Shown: in pieces, positions 16,657-25,056 of the stretch
Layout: the number at the start of each line of letters is the position of its first letter
How positions within the stretch are numbered: the stretch's first letter is position 1
NCBI RefSeq assembly: GCF_000719955.1
Contig: NZ_JOII01000010.1
Coordinates: 128,984-192,983, forward strand
Direction: 5' to 3'
DNA length: 64,000 nt
Source of the DNA: Streptomyces albidoflavus
GTDB lineage: Bacteria > Actinomycetota > Actinomycetes > Streptomycetales > Streptomycetaceae
Position numbers and translations under genes: made by a program
Notes under the pieces: model-generated
Seen by the model: only the letters and a program-made list of their open reading frames with translations
The model's database searches: none
Told to the model about the DNA's origin: nothing

Positions 16657-17440
16657 CGTGGACCAGGGCGCCCCGGGCGGCCCCCGCACCCCCACGGTGA
16701 TCGCGGACGACCTGCACATCGTCTACCGGGTCAACGGCACCAAGGGCGGCAAGGGCAGTGCCACCGCCGCCCTCAGCCGCATCCTCAAGCGCGGCGAGGA
16801 GCGCGGCGTCCGCAAGGTGCACGCCGTGCGCGGGGTCAGCTTCACCGCGTACCGGGGCGAGGCGATCGGGCTGATCGGCTCCAACGGCTCGGGCAAGTCG
16901 ACGCTGCTCAAGGCGGTCGCCGGCCTGCTGCCCGCGGAGAGCGGCAAGGTCTACACCGACGGCCAGCCCTCGCTCCTCGGCGTCAACGCGGCGCTGATGA
17001 ACGACCTGACCGGCGAGCGGAACGTGATGCTCGGCGGCCTCGCGATGGGCATGACCCGCGAGCAGATCAGGGAGCGCTACCAGGGCATCGTCGACTTCTC
17101 CGGGATCAACGAGAAGGGCGACTTCATCACCCTGCCGATGCGCACCTACTCCTCGGGCATGGCGGCCCGGCTGCGGTTCTCCATCGCCGCCGCCAAGGAC
17201 CATGACGTCCTCATGATCGACGAGGCGCTGGCCACCGGTGACAAGAAGTTCCAGAAGCGCTCCGAGGCGCGCATCAGGGAGCTGCGCAAGGAGGCCGGCA
17301 CGGTCTTCCTGGTCAGCCACAACAACAAGTCCATCCGGGACACCTGTGACCGGGTGATCTGGCTGGAACACGGTGAGCTGCGGCTGGACGGCCCGACGGC
17401 CGAGGTCCTCAAGGAGTACGAGAAGTTCACCAGCAAGTAG
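16643..17440 (+). CDS. ABC exporter ATPase (TagH/Wzt-like)
   Basis: A 265-residue ATPase with Walker A GSNGSGKST (about 78-86), a shortened signature YSSGMAARLRFSIA and Walker B VLMIDEAL. The ARVxYxSGM-like signature and the wide N-terminal insertion before the Walker A motif are typical of teichoic-acid and O-antigen exporters (TagH/Wzt). There is no C-terminal carbohydrate-binding extension, so export is unlikely to depend on recognition of a modified polymer end. It is the last gene of the envelope operon. Confidence 0.9.
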   Translation: MAEADVDQGAPGGPRTPTVIADDLHIVYRVNGTKGGKGSATAALSRILKRGEERGVRKVHAVRGVSFTAYRGEAIGLIGSNGSGKSTLLKAVAGLLPAESGKVYTDGQPSLLGVNAALMNDLTGERNVMLGGLAMGMTREQIRERYQGIVDFSGINEKGDFITLPMRTYSSGMAARLRFSIAAAKDHDVLMIDEALATGDKKFQKRSEARIRELRKEAGTVFLVSHNNKSIRDTCDRVIWLEHGELRLDGPTAEVLKEYEKFTSK

Positions 17441-17753
17441 CGACGGGCCCGCGACGGCGGGCACGGCGTGCAAGGGGGCCCCGGCGTGCGGAGGGGCCTG
17501 TTCCGCGGCACGGGAACTCGGCGGGCCGGCGGGGAGTTGCCCAGGTTGGGGGGCGCGCTGTGACCTGGCGAACACCCCGGCGCACCACGGGCGCGCGTGC
17601 CGCGTAAGCTGTACCGGTGCTGATTCGCGTGAGTTGCGGCGATATGGCACCCGTCTCCCGAAGTCGAACAGATGGCGATCACCGCCATGGCGGGCGGCGT
17701 GTCCGAAAAGGGATGTTTTGGGTCGGCAGTGTAGAACGGGAGATGTGACGGCA
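17441..17753. other. Intergenic region before the hopanoid operon
   Basis: Contains a short hairpin (arms 17477-17482 and 17493-17498) 36 bp after the ATPase stop, probably its terminator. Further on lies a more A/T-rich segment (17690-17745) with TAGAAC at 17732-17737, the likely promoter area of the hopanoid operon. No -35 match stands out. Confidence 0.45.
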
Positions 17754-17819
17754 ATGGCTACGGGTGATCTCCGGCTCCACGCGGCTTGTGCCGTTCCGGC
17801 GCGGGGCAGCCGGCGATGA
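17754..17819 (+). CDS. Possible 21-codon leader ORF coupled to hpnC
   Basis: ATG at 17754 opens a 21-residue frame whose TGA overlaps the hpnC ATG (ATGA). hpnC itself has no clear ribosome binding site, so it may be translated by coupling from this frame. The peptide has no recognisable feature. Low confidence: it may be chance. Confidence 0.3.
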   Translation: MATGDLRLHAACAVPARGSRR

Positions 17820-18727
17820 CCGCACCGGGCAGGGCGCAGCACGGCGCCCCGGTACGCGCCACCCTCGACAAGGCCGCCGCGGAGAACTTCCCCGTGGCCC
17901 CCTTCTTCGTCCCGCGCCCCTGGCGCCGGGGCCTGATGGCCGTCTACGGCTACGCCCGCCTCGTCGACGACATCGGCGACGGCGACCTCACCCCCGGCGG
18001 CGCCGACGCCCGCCTCCTCGGCGTCGAGGGGAGCGCGGCAGAGGACCGCCTCACCCTGCTGGACGCCCTGGAGGCCGACCTCGCCCGGGTCTTCGCCACC
18101 ACCGGACCCGGCCCCGCCCACCCGCTGGTCGCCGCCCTGCGCCCGGTGGTCCGCGCCCACGGCCTCACCCCCGAACCCTTCCGTGCCCTGATCCAGGCCA
18201 ACCGCCAGGACCAGCTGGTCACCCGGTACGAGACCTGGGACGACCTCGCCGCGTACTGCGAGCTGTCCGCCAACCCGGTCGGCCACCTCGTCCTCGGCCT
18301 CACCGGCACCCTGACGCCCGAGCGCGTGCGCCGCTCGGACGCCGTCTGCACCGGTCTGCAGATCGTCGAGCACCTCCAGGACGTCGCCGAGGACCTCGCC
18401 CGGGACCGGATCTACCTGCCCGCCGAGGACCTCAAACGCTTCCGCGTCGAGGAGAGCGACCTCGCCGCCCCCACCGCCTCCGCCTCCCTGCGCGCGCTCG
18501 TCGCCTACGAGGCGTCGCGCGCCGGGGAGCTGCTGGCCGAGGGCGGCCCGCTGATCGCGAGCGTGCACGGCCGGCTGCGGCTGCTGCTCGCCGGCTTCGT
18601 CGGCGGCGGCCGGGCGGCCCTGGCCGCGGTCACCGACGCCGGGTACGACGTCCTGCCCGGCCCGCCGAGGCCCACCAAGCCCAGGCTCCTGCGCGAGGTG
18701 GGAGCGGCCCTGCGAGGAGAGAGGTGA
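17816..18727 (+). CDS. hpnC: Squalene synthase HpnC (hydroxysqualene synthase)
   Basis: A 303-residue member of the squalene/phytoene synthase family. First aspartate motif ARLVDDIGDGD (DDIGD at 51-55), second VEHLQDVAEDLARDRIYLP. In the HpnCDE route HpnC converts presqualene diphosphate to hydroxysqualene. Two adjacent paralogues followed by an HpnE-type oxidoreductase are diagnostic. ATG 17816 is chosen because sequence before it is not family-like. It overlaps hpnD by 4 bp. Confidence 0.93.
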   Translation: MTAPGRAQHGAPVRATLDKAAAENFPVAPFFVPRPWRRGLMAVYGYARLVDDIGDGDLTPGGADARLLGVEGSAAEDRLTLLDALEADLARVFATTGPGPAHPLVAALRPVVRAHGLTPEPFRALIQANRQDQLVTRYETWDDLAAYCELSANPVGHLVLGLTGTLTPERVRRSDAVCTGLQIVEHLQDVAEDLARDRIYLPAEDLKRFRVEESDLAAPTASASLRALVAYEASRAGELLAEGGPLIASVHGRLRLLLAGFVGGGRAALAAVTDAGYDVLPGPPRPTKPRLLREVGAALRGER

Positions 18728-19680
18728 GCCCGACCGTGGAGGACAGCATCTCCCTGCCCGCACCGGTCCTCGCCGCGTACAGCTACTGCGAGACCGTCAC
18801 CGGGTCCGAGGCCCGTAACTTCGCCTACGGCATCCGGCTGCTGCCGGTCGCCGAGCGCCGCGCGATGTCCGCGCTCTACGCCTTCTCGCGGCGGGTGGAC
18901 GACATCGGCGACGGCACGCTGGCGCCCGAGGTGAAGGCGGACCGGCTCGGCGCCACCCGCGACATCCTCGACCGCATCCGCGACGGCAAGGTCGACGAGG
19001 ACGACACCGACCCCGTCGCCGTGGCCCTCGCCGACGCCGCCCGCCGCTTCCCCATCCCGCTCGGCGGCCTCGACGAGCTGATCGACGGCGTCCTCATGGA
19101 CGTCAAGGGCGTCACCTACGAGACCTGGGACGACCTCAAGCTCTACTGCCGCTGCGTAGCCGGAGCCATCGGCCGGCTCTCGCTCGGCATCTTCGGCCCC
19201 GCCCCAGCCCCCGGCGCCCCGCAGACCGAGAAGGCCGCCGAGTACGCCGACACCCTCGGCCTCGCCCTCCAGCTCACCAACATCCTCCGCGACGTCCGCG
19301 AGGACGCCGGCAACGGCCGCACCTACCTGCCCGCCGACGACCTCGCCAAGTTCGGCTGCTCCGACGGCTTCGACGGGCCCCACCCGCCCGCCGGGTCGGA
19401 CTTCCCCGGCCTGGTCCACTTCGAGGTCCGCCGCGCCCGCGCCCTGTTCGCCGAGGGGTACCGGCTGCTGCCGATGCTCGACCGCCGCAGCGGCGCCTGC
19501 GTCGCCGCCATGGCCGGGATCTACCGGCGCCTGCTCGACCGCATCGAGCGCGACCCGCTGGCCGTCCTGCGCGGCCGCGTCTCCCTCCCCGGCCACGAGA
19601 AGGCGTACGTCGCCGTGCGCGGCCTCTCCGGCTTCGACGCCCGGCAGATCGGCCGCCAGGCCGGACGGAGGCGGGCATGA
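18724..19680 (+). CDS. hpnD: Presqualene diphosphate synthase HpnD
   Basis: A 318-residue paralogue of the preceding gene. Motifs are RRVDDIGDG (59-63) and LTNILRDVREDAGNGRTYLP. It condenses two farnesyl diphosphates to presqualene diphosphate. The start GTG 18724 has AGGAGAGAG directly before it and overlaps the hpnC stop. HpnC and HpnD are told apart by order and by the closer phytoene-synthase-like motif here; assignment of the two could be swapped only if the operon order were unusual. Confidence 0.93.
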   Translation: MSPTVEDSISLPAPVLAAYSYCETVTGSEARNFAYGIRLLPVAERRAMSALYAFSRRVDDIGDGTLAPEVKADRLGATRDILDRIRDGKVDEDDTDPVAVALADAARRFPIPLGGLDELIDGVLMDVKGVTYETWDDLKLYCRCVAGAIGRLSLGIFGPAPAPGAPQTEKAAEYADTLGLALQLTNILRDVREDAGNGRTYLPADDLAKFGCSDGFDGPHPPAGSDFPGLVHFEVRRARALFAEGYRLLPMLDRRSGACVAAMAGIYRRLLDRIERDPLAVLRGRVSLPGHEKAYVAVRGLSGFDARQIGRQAGRRRA

Positions 19681-21053
19681 CCACCGCCGCCGCCCGGGAG
19701 GCGGTCGTCGTCGGCGGGGGCCTCGCCGGCACCGCCGCCGCCCTCGCCCTCGCCGACGCGGGAGTGCGCGTCACCCTCCTGGAGGGCCGCCCCCGCCTCG
19801 GCGGCCTCGCCTTCTCCTTCCAGCGCGGCGGCCTCACCGTCGACAACGGCCAGCACGTCTACCTGCGCTGCTGCACCGCCTACCGCTGGTTCCTCGACCG
19901 GGTCGACGGCGCCGCCCTCGCCCCCGTCCAGGACCGCCTCGACGTCCCCGTCCTCGACGCCGGCCGCGGGCGCCTCGGCAGGCTGCGGCGCAACGCCCTG
20001 CCCGTCCCTCTCCACCTCGGCCCGAGCCTCGCCCGCTACCCGCACCTGAGCCTCGCCGAGAAGGCCGCCGTCGGCCGCGCCGCGCTCGCCCTGCGCCGCC
20101 TCGACCCCGCCGACCCCGCCCTCGACCGGCAGGACTTCGGCAGCTGGCTGCGCCGCCACGGGCAGAGCCCGCGCGCCGTCGCCGCCCTCTGGGACCTCGT
20201 CGGCGTCGCCACCCTCAACGCCGTCGCCGACGACGCCTCCCTCGCCCTGGCCGCCAAGGTGTTCAGGACCGGCCTGCTCTCCGACGCCGGCGCCGCCGAC
20301 ATCGGCTGGGCCCACGTCCCGCTCGGCGAACTGCACCACACCCGGGCCCTGACCTCCCTGGACAAGGCGGGCGTACGCACCGTGCTCCGGGCCCGCGTGC
20401 GCGGCGTCACGCCCGGCGGCGAGGGCGCCCGCTGGCAGGTGGAGACCGGCGACGAGACGCTCACCGCCGACACCGTCGTCCTCGCCGTCCCCCCGGCCGA
20501 GACCCACGAGCTGCTCCCCGGCGGCGCCCTCGACGAGCCGGAGAAGCTCACCCGGATCGGCACCGCCCCCATCATCAACATCCACGTCCTCTACGACCGC
20601 AAGGTCGTCCGGCGCCCCTTCTTCACCGCCCTCGACGGGCCGGTGCAGTGGGTCTTCGACCGCACCGAGGCGTCCGGGCTCGACCACGGCCAGTACCTCG
20701 CGCTCTCCCAGTCGACCGCCCAGGCCGAGATCGACACCCCCGTCGCCGACCTGCGCGCCCGCTACCTGCCGGAGCTGGAGCGGCTGCTGCCCGCCGCCCG
20801 CACCGCCCGCGTCGAGGACTTCTTCGTCACCCGCGAACGCACCGCGACCTTCGCGGCGGTCCCCGGCGTCGGCGCCCTGCGGCCCGGCCCCGCCACCCGC
20901 CTGCCCGGCCTGCACCTCGCCGGGGCATGGACCGCCACCGGCTGGCCCGCCACCATGGAGGGCGCCGTACGCAGCGGGCTGAACGCCGCCTCGGACGCCC
21001 TCGGGGCGCTCGGCCGGCCCCGGCCCGCCCCCGTCTTCGACGAGGCCGCGTGA
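19677..21053 (+). CDS. hpnE: Hydroxysqualene dehydroxylase HpnE
   Basis: A 458-residue flavoprotein of the amine oxidase/phytoene desaturase type. The dinucleotide-binding N-terminus is VVVGGGLAGTAAALALADAGVRVTLLE, and the C-terminal FAD region is PGLHLAGAWTATGWPATMEGAVRSG. It reduces hydroxysqualene to squalene, completing the HpnCDE route. ATG 19677 overlaps the hpnD stop by 4 bp. A 72-bp gap follows before the prenyl synthase gene. Confidence 0.93.
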   Translation: MTTAAAREAVVVGGGLAGTAAALALADAGVRVTLLEGRPRLGGLAFSFQRGGLTVDNGQHVYLRCCTAYRWFLDRVDGAALAPVQDRLDVPVLDAGRGRLGRLRRNALPVPLHLGPSLARYPHLSLAEKAAVGRAALALRRLDPADPALDRQDFGSWLRRHGQSPRAVAALWDLVGVATLNAVADDASLALAAKVFRTGLLSDAGAADIGWAHVPLGELHHTRALTSLDKAGVRTVLRARVRGVTPGGEGARWQVETGDETLTADTVVLAVPPAETHELLPGGALDEPEKLTRIGTAPIINIHVLYDRKVVRRPFFTALDGPVQWVFDRTEASGLDHGQYLALSQSTAQAEIDTPVADLRARYLPELERLLPAARTARVEDFFVTRERTATFAAVPGVGALRPGPATRLPGLHLAGAWTATGWPATMEGAVRSGLNAASDALGALGRPRPAPVFDEAA

Positions 21054-21125
21054 GCCGCCCGCCCCGGGCCGCCCCGCCGCGCCCCTGACCCCCTGACCTT
21101 CCGTACCGGAGACAAAGGAGCAACT

Positions 21126-22193
21126 GTGCCGACTGTGCCCACGGCCGACGCGGACCGTGACACCACGGACGTGGCCGCCCTGCTGGAGCGTGGCCGTACC
21201 CTCGCCACGCCCGTGCTGAAGGCCGCCATCGAGCGTCTCGCCCCGCCCATGGACACCGTCGCCGCCTACCACTTCGGCTGGATCGACGCCGCGGGCCACC
21301 CCGCCGAGGGCGACGGCGGCAAGGCCGTCCGGCCCGCCCTCGCGCTGCTCTCCGCCGAGGCGGCCGGGGCGGCGCCCGAGGCCGGCATCCCCGGCGCGGT
21401 CGCCGTGGAGCTGGTCCACAACTTCTCGCTCCTCCACGACGATCTGATGGACGGCGACGAGCAGCGCCGCCACCGCGACACGGTCTGGAAGGTGCACGGC
21501 CCGGCCCAGGCCATCCTCGCCGGCGACGCGCTCTTCGCCCTGGCCAACGAGATCCTGCTGGAGCTCGGCACCCTGGAGGCCGGGCGCGCCGCCCGCCGCC
21601 TGACCACCGCCAGCCGCGCCCTCATCGACGGCCAGGCCCAGGACATCTCCTACGAGCACCGCGAGCGCGTCAGCGTCGAGGAGTGCCTGGAGATGGAGGG
21701 GAACAAGACCGGCGCCCTGCTCGCCTGCGCCGTCTCCATCGGTGCCGTCCTCGGCGGCGCCGACGACCGCACCGCCGACGCCCTGGAGCGGTACGGCTAC
21801 CACCTCGGCCTCGCCTTCCAGGCCGTCGACGACCTCCTCGGCATCTGGGGCGACCCGGAGGCCACCGGCAAGCAGACCTGGAGCGACCTCAGGCAGCGCA
21901 AGAAGTCGCTGCCCGTCGTCGCCGCCCTCGCCGCCGAGGGGCCCGCCGCCGAGCGGCTCGGCTCGCTGCTCGCCGCCGACGCCAAGGCCAACGACTTCGA
22001 GAACTTCTCGGAGGACGAGTTCGCCGCCCGCGCCGCCCTCATCGAGGAGGCCGGCGGCCGCGCCTGGACCGAGGCCGAGGCCCGCCGCCAGCACACCGTC
22101 GCCATCGAGGCCCTCTCCGGCGTCGGCATGCCCGACCACGTACGCGAGCAGCTCACCGCCCTCGCCGACTTCGTCGTCGTACGGAAGAGATGA
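21126..22193 (+). CDS. Polyprenyl (farnesyl/geranylgeranyl-type) diphosphate synthase
   Basis: A 355-residue E-type prenyl synthase. First aspartate-rich motif LLHDDLMDGDEQRR near residue 104, second FQAVDDLLGIWGD near 234. The first motif, DDxxD without an insertion, is of the type found in long-chain and type I GGPP synthases. By position it supplies farnesyl diphosphate for HpnD, but chain length cannot be read from sequence with certainty. GTG 21126 has AAAGGAG before it. Confidence 0.9.
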   Translation: MPTVPTADADRDTTDVAALLERGRTLATPVLKAAIERLAPPMDTVAAYHFGWIDAAGHPAEGDGGKAVRPALALLSAEAAGAAPEAGIPGAVAVELVHNFSLLHDDLMDGDEQRRHRDTVWKVHGPAQAILAGDALFALANEILLELGTLEAGRAARRLTTASRALIDGQAQDISYEHRERVSVEECLEMEGNKTGALLACAVSIGAVLGGADDRTADALERYGYHLGLAFQAVDDLLGIWGDPEATGKQTWSDLRQRKKSLPVVAALAAEGPAAERLGSLLAADAKANDFENFSEDEFAARAALIEEAGGRAWTEAEARRQHTVAIEALSGVGMPDHVREQLTALADFVVVRKR

Positions 22194-22297
22194 TCACCAT
22201 CGCCACGGAACCCGCGACGCGCGACGCCTGCCCGGCCTCGCGCGCCCTTCCCCTGCCCCCGGTCACCGGCAGTAACGGCACCCCCCGCCACATATGA
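22190..22297 (+). CDS. Small hypothetical protein, 35 aa
   Basis: ATG 22190 overlaps the stop of the prenyl synthase (ATGA). The frame encodes 35 residues with no membrane segment or signal and reads to TGA at 22297. A small hypothetical gene is annotated at this place in S. coelicolor (SCO6763, from memory), which supports it modestly. Alternatively it is simply leader sequence of shc. Confidence 0.4.
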   Translation: MITIATEPATRDACPASRALPLPPVTGSNGTPRHI

Positions 22298-22308
22298 CGC
22301 GCTGTCGG

Positions 22309-22337
22309 CGGCCCGCGCCCTGATCCGGCGCGGGCCG
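22309..22337 (+). terminator. Hairpin inside the hopanoid operon, before shc
   Basis: Perfect 11-bp arms (22309-22319 and 22327-22337) around a 7-base loop, 52 bp before the shc ATG. It could attenuate read-through into shc or protect the 3' end of the upstream segment. Confidence 0.5.
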
Positions 22338-22388
22338 ACGGCACACCCCCGAGCACACGCAGACCGACCACTGCACCAAGGGGACGCC

Positions 22389-24380
22389 ATGACAGCGACG
22401 ACCAACGGACCGGCCGGGGCCGCTCCCTCCCGCCCCGCCCCGGCCCGTACCACCGCGGCCACCACCGACACCGCCGCCCTCGACGGGGCCGCCGTCGAGG
22501 CCGCCGCGGAGCGGGCCAGGGCCCGCGCCGCCGACCACCTCCTGGGCCTCCAGAGCCCCGAGGGCTGGTGGAAGGGGGACCTCGACACCAACGTCACGAT
22601 GGACGCCGAGGACCTGCTGCTCCGCCAGTTCCTCGGCATCCGCGACGAGGCCACCACCCGCTCCGCCGCCCTCTTCATCCGCGGCGAACAGCGCGAGGAC
22701 GGCACCTGGGCCACCTTCCACGGCGGCCCGCCCGACCTCTCCACCACCGTCGAGGCGTACGTCGCGCTGCGGCTCGCCGGGGACAGCCCCGACGCCCCGC
22801 ACATGACCCGCGCCGCCCACTGGGTCCGCTCCCAGGGCGGCATCGCCGAGGCCCGGGTCTTCACCCGGATCTGGCTCGCCCTCTTCGGCTGGTGGCCCTG
22901 GGACCGGCTCCCCGAGCTGCCGCCCGAGCTGATCTTCCTGCCGCCGTGGGCCCCGCTGAACATCTACGACTTCGGCTGCTGGGCCCGGCAGACCATCGTT
23001 CCGCTCACCGTCGTCTCCGCCAAGCGCCCGGTGCGCCCCGCCCCGTTCCCCCTGGACGAGCTGCACACCGACCCGGCCGATCCGGCGCCCCGCGCCCGCT
23101 TCGCCCCCCTGGCGAGCTGGAACGGCGCCTTCCAGCGGCTGGACCGCGCCCTGCACGCGTACCGCAAGGTCGCCCCCCGCGCCCTGCGCAGGGCCGCCAT
23201 GGCCACCGCGGGCCGGTGGATCGTCGAGCGGCAGGAGAACGACGGCTGCTGGGGCGGCATCCAGCCGCCGGCCGTCTACTCGATGATCGCCCTGCACCTG
23301 CTCGGCTACGACCTCGGACACCCCGTCATGCGGGCCGGCCTGGAGTCCCTGGACCGTTTCACGCTCACCCGCGAGGACGGCTCCCGGATGGTCGAGGCGT
23401 GCCAGTCGCCCGTCTGGGACACCTGCCTCGCCACCATCGCGCTGGCCGACGCCGGGGTCCCCGCCGACCACCCGCAGCTGGTCCGCGCCGCCGACTGGAT
23501 GCTCGACGAGCAGATCGAGCGGCCGGGCGACTGGTCGGTGCGCCGCCCGCACCTGGCCCCCGGCGGCTGGGCCTTCGAGTTCCACAACGACAACTACCCG
23601 GACATCGACGACACCGCCGAGGTGGTGCTCGCCCTGCGCCGGGTCCGCCACCCCGACACCGCCCGCATGGAGCGGGCCATCTCGCTGGGGGTGCGCTGGA
23701 ACCTCGGCATGCAGTCGAAGAACGGCGCCTGGGGCGCCTTCGACGTCGACAACACCAGCTCGCTCCCCAACCGGCTGCCCTTCTGCGACTTCGGCGAGGT
23801 CGTCGACCCGCCCTCCGCCGACGTCACCGCACACGTCGTGGAGATGCTGGCCGCCGAAGGACTCGCCGCCGACCCGCGCACCCGCCGCGCCGTCGACTGG
23901 CTCCTCGCCGAGCAGGAACCGAGCGGCGCCTGGTTCGGCCGCTGGGGCGTCAACTACCTCTACGGCACCGGCTCGGCCGTCCCCGCCCTGGTCGACGCCG
24001 GGCTGCCCACCACCCACCCGGCGATCCGCCGCGCCGTGGCCTGGCTGGAGTCGGTGCAGAACGACGACGGCGGCTGGGGCGAGGACCTGCGCTCCTACCG
24101 CGAGCAGGGCCGGATGGCCCGCGGCGCCTCCACCGCCTCCCAGACCGGCTGGGCCCTGATGGCGCTCCTCGCCGCCGGGGAGCGGGAGAGCAGGGCCGCC
24201 CGGCGCGGCGTCACCTTCCTGGCCGAGACCCAGCACGAGGACGGCAGCTGGGAGGAGCCGTACTACACCGGTACCGGCTTCCCCTGGGACTTCTCCATCA
24301 ACTACCACCTGTACCGGCAGGTCTTCCCGCTCACGGCGCTGGGCCGGTACACCCGCGGAGCAGCACCCGAGGGTGCCTGA
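22389..24380 (+). CDS. shc: Squalene-hopene cyclase
   Basis: A 663-residue triterpene cyclase of normal length. It has the catalytic DxDD-type motif as DIDDTAEVV near residues 404-412 and many QW repeats (for example QSPEGWWKGD, QENDGCWGG, QSKNGAWGA, QNDDGGWGE, QHEDGSWEE). The enzyme protonates squalene and cyclises it to hopene at the membrane surface. The start ATG 22389 has AAGGGGA 6-8 bases upstream. An N-terminal extension of about 40 Ala/Pro/Thr residues precedes the first helix, common in Streptomyces. It overlaps hpnG by 1 bp. Confidence 0.97.
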   Translation: MTATTNGPAGAAPSRPAPARTTAATTDTAALDGAAVEAAAERARARAADHLLGLQSPEGWWKGDLDTNVTMDAEDLLLRQFLGIRDEATTRSAALFIRGEQREDGTWATFHGGPPDLSTTVEAYVALRLAGDSPDAPHMTRAAHWVRSQGGIAEARVFTRIWLALFGWWPWDRLPELPPELIFLPPWAPLNIYDFGCWARQTIVPLTVVSAKRPVRPAPFPLDELHTDPADPAPRARFAPLASWNGAFQRLDRALHAYRKVAPRALRRAAMATAGRWIVERQENDGCWGGIQPPAVYSMIALHLLGYDLGHPVMRAGLESLDRFTLTREDGSRMVEACQSPVWDTCLATIALADAGVPADHPQLVRAADWMLDEQIERPGDWSVRRPHLAPGGWAFEFHNDNYPDIDDTAEVVLALRRVRHPDTARMERAISLGVRWNLGMQSKNGAWGAFDVDNTSSLPNRLPFCDFGEVVDPPSADVTAHVVEMLAAEGLAADPRTRRAVDWLLAEQEPSGAWFGRWGVNYLYGTGSAVPALVDAGLPTTHPAIRRAVAWLESVQNDDGGWGEDLRSYREQGRMARGASTASQTGWALMALLAAGERESRAARRGVTFLAETQHEDGSWEEPYYTGTGFPWDFSINYHLYRQVFPLTALGRYTRGAAPEGA

Positions 24381-25051
24381 TGACGCGCCCCGCGGCCGCC
24401 GGGCCCCTGCCGGGCCCGGCGGCCGGCCCGGCGCCCCTGGTCATCGCCTGCGCCCTCACCATCGAACGGCTCGCCCTGCGCACCGGCACCCGCGCCCCCG
24501 CGGACACCCCGACCCGGGTGCTCCGCACCGGCATGGGGCCCGAGGCGGCGGGCCGGGCCGTCGCCGAGGCGCTGCGCGACCCGGCGCTGGCGCGCGCCGG
24601 GGTGGTCGCCACCGGGTTCTGCGCGGGCCTGGGCGCGGGCATGCACCCCGGTGACCTGGTGGTCGCCGACGAGGTCCGCGACCCGCGCGGCGTCACCCGT
24701 TGCGCCGAGGCCGGCGTACTGGCCGCGGCGGTGGCCCGCGCGGTGCCGGGGCGCACCGTGCACACCGGCCCGCTCACCGGCTGCGACCACGTGGTGCGCG
24801 GTGCTGAGCGGGCCCGGCTGCGGTCGCAGGGGGCCGTCGCCGTAGACATGGAGTCCGCCGCCACCCTGTACACCGCCCGGCTGGCCGGACCGCGCCCGGT
24901 TGCGGCCGTCCGGGTGGTCGTGGACGCTCCAGAGCATGAGCTGGTCCGGATCGGAACGGTACGCGGTGGAATATCGGCTTTCCGTGTACTCCGTGCCGTG
25001 ATCCCCGCTTTCTACGAATGGCACCGTTCCTCGCTGCTCCCCCGGAGGTGA
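24380..25051 (+). CDS. hpnG: HpnG-like nucleosidase/phosphorylase
   Basis: A 223-residue protein of the nucleoside phosphorylase fold, with TGMGPEAAGRAV, TGFCAGLGAGMHPGDLVVAD and VDMESAATL (the ligand-binding Met-Glu). HpnG removes adenine from adenosylhopane to give ribosylhopane, the step after HpnH, and the order hpnG-hpnH directly after shc supports it. Translational coupling to shc (TGATG). Confidence 0.92.
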   Translation: MTRPAAAGPLPGPAAGPAPLVIACALTIERLALRTGTRAPADTPTRVLRTGMGPEAAGRAVAEALRDPALARAGVVATGFCAGLGAGMHPGDLVVADEVRDPRGVTRCAEAGVLAAAVARAVPGRTVHTGPLTGCDHVVRGAERARLRSQGAVAVDMESAATLYTARLAGPRPVAAVRVVVDAPEHELVRIGTVRGGISAFRVLRAVIPAFYEWHRSSLLPRR

Positions 25052-25056
25052 GCCAG

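Noticed and set aside
19521..22139. 872-codon leftward frame across hpnE and the prenyl synthase
   Set aside because: Composition is Gly/Ala/Glu-rich, without motifs, opposite two certain genes.
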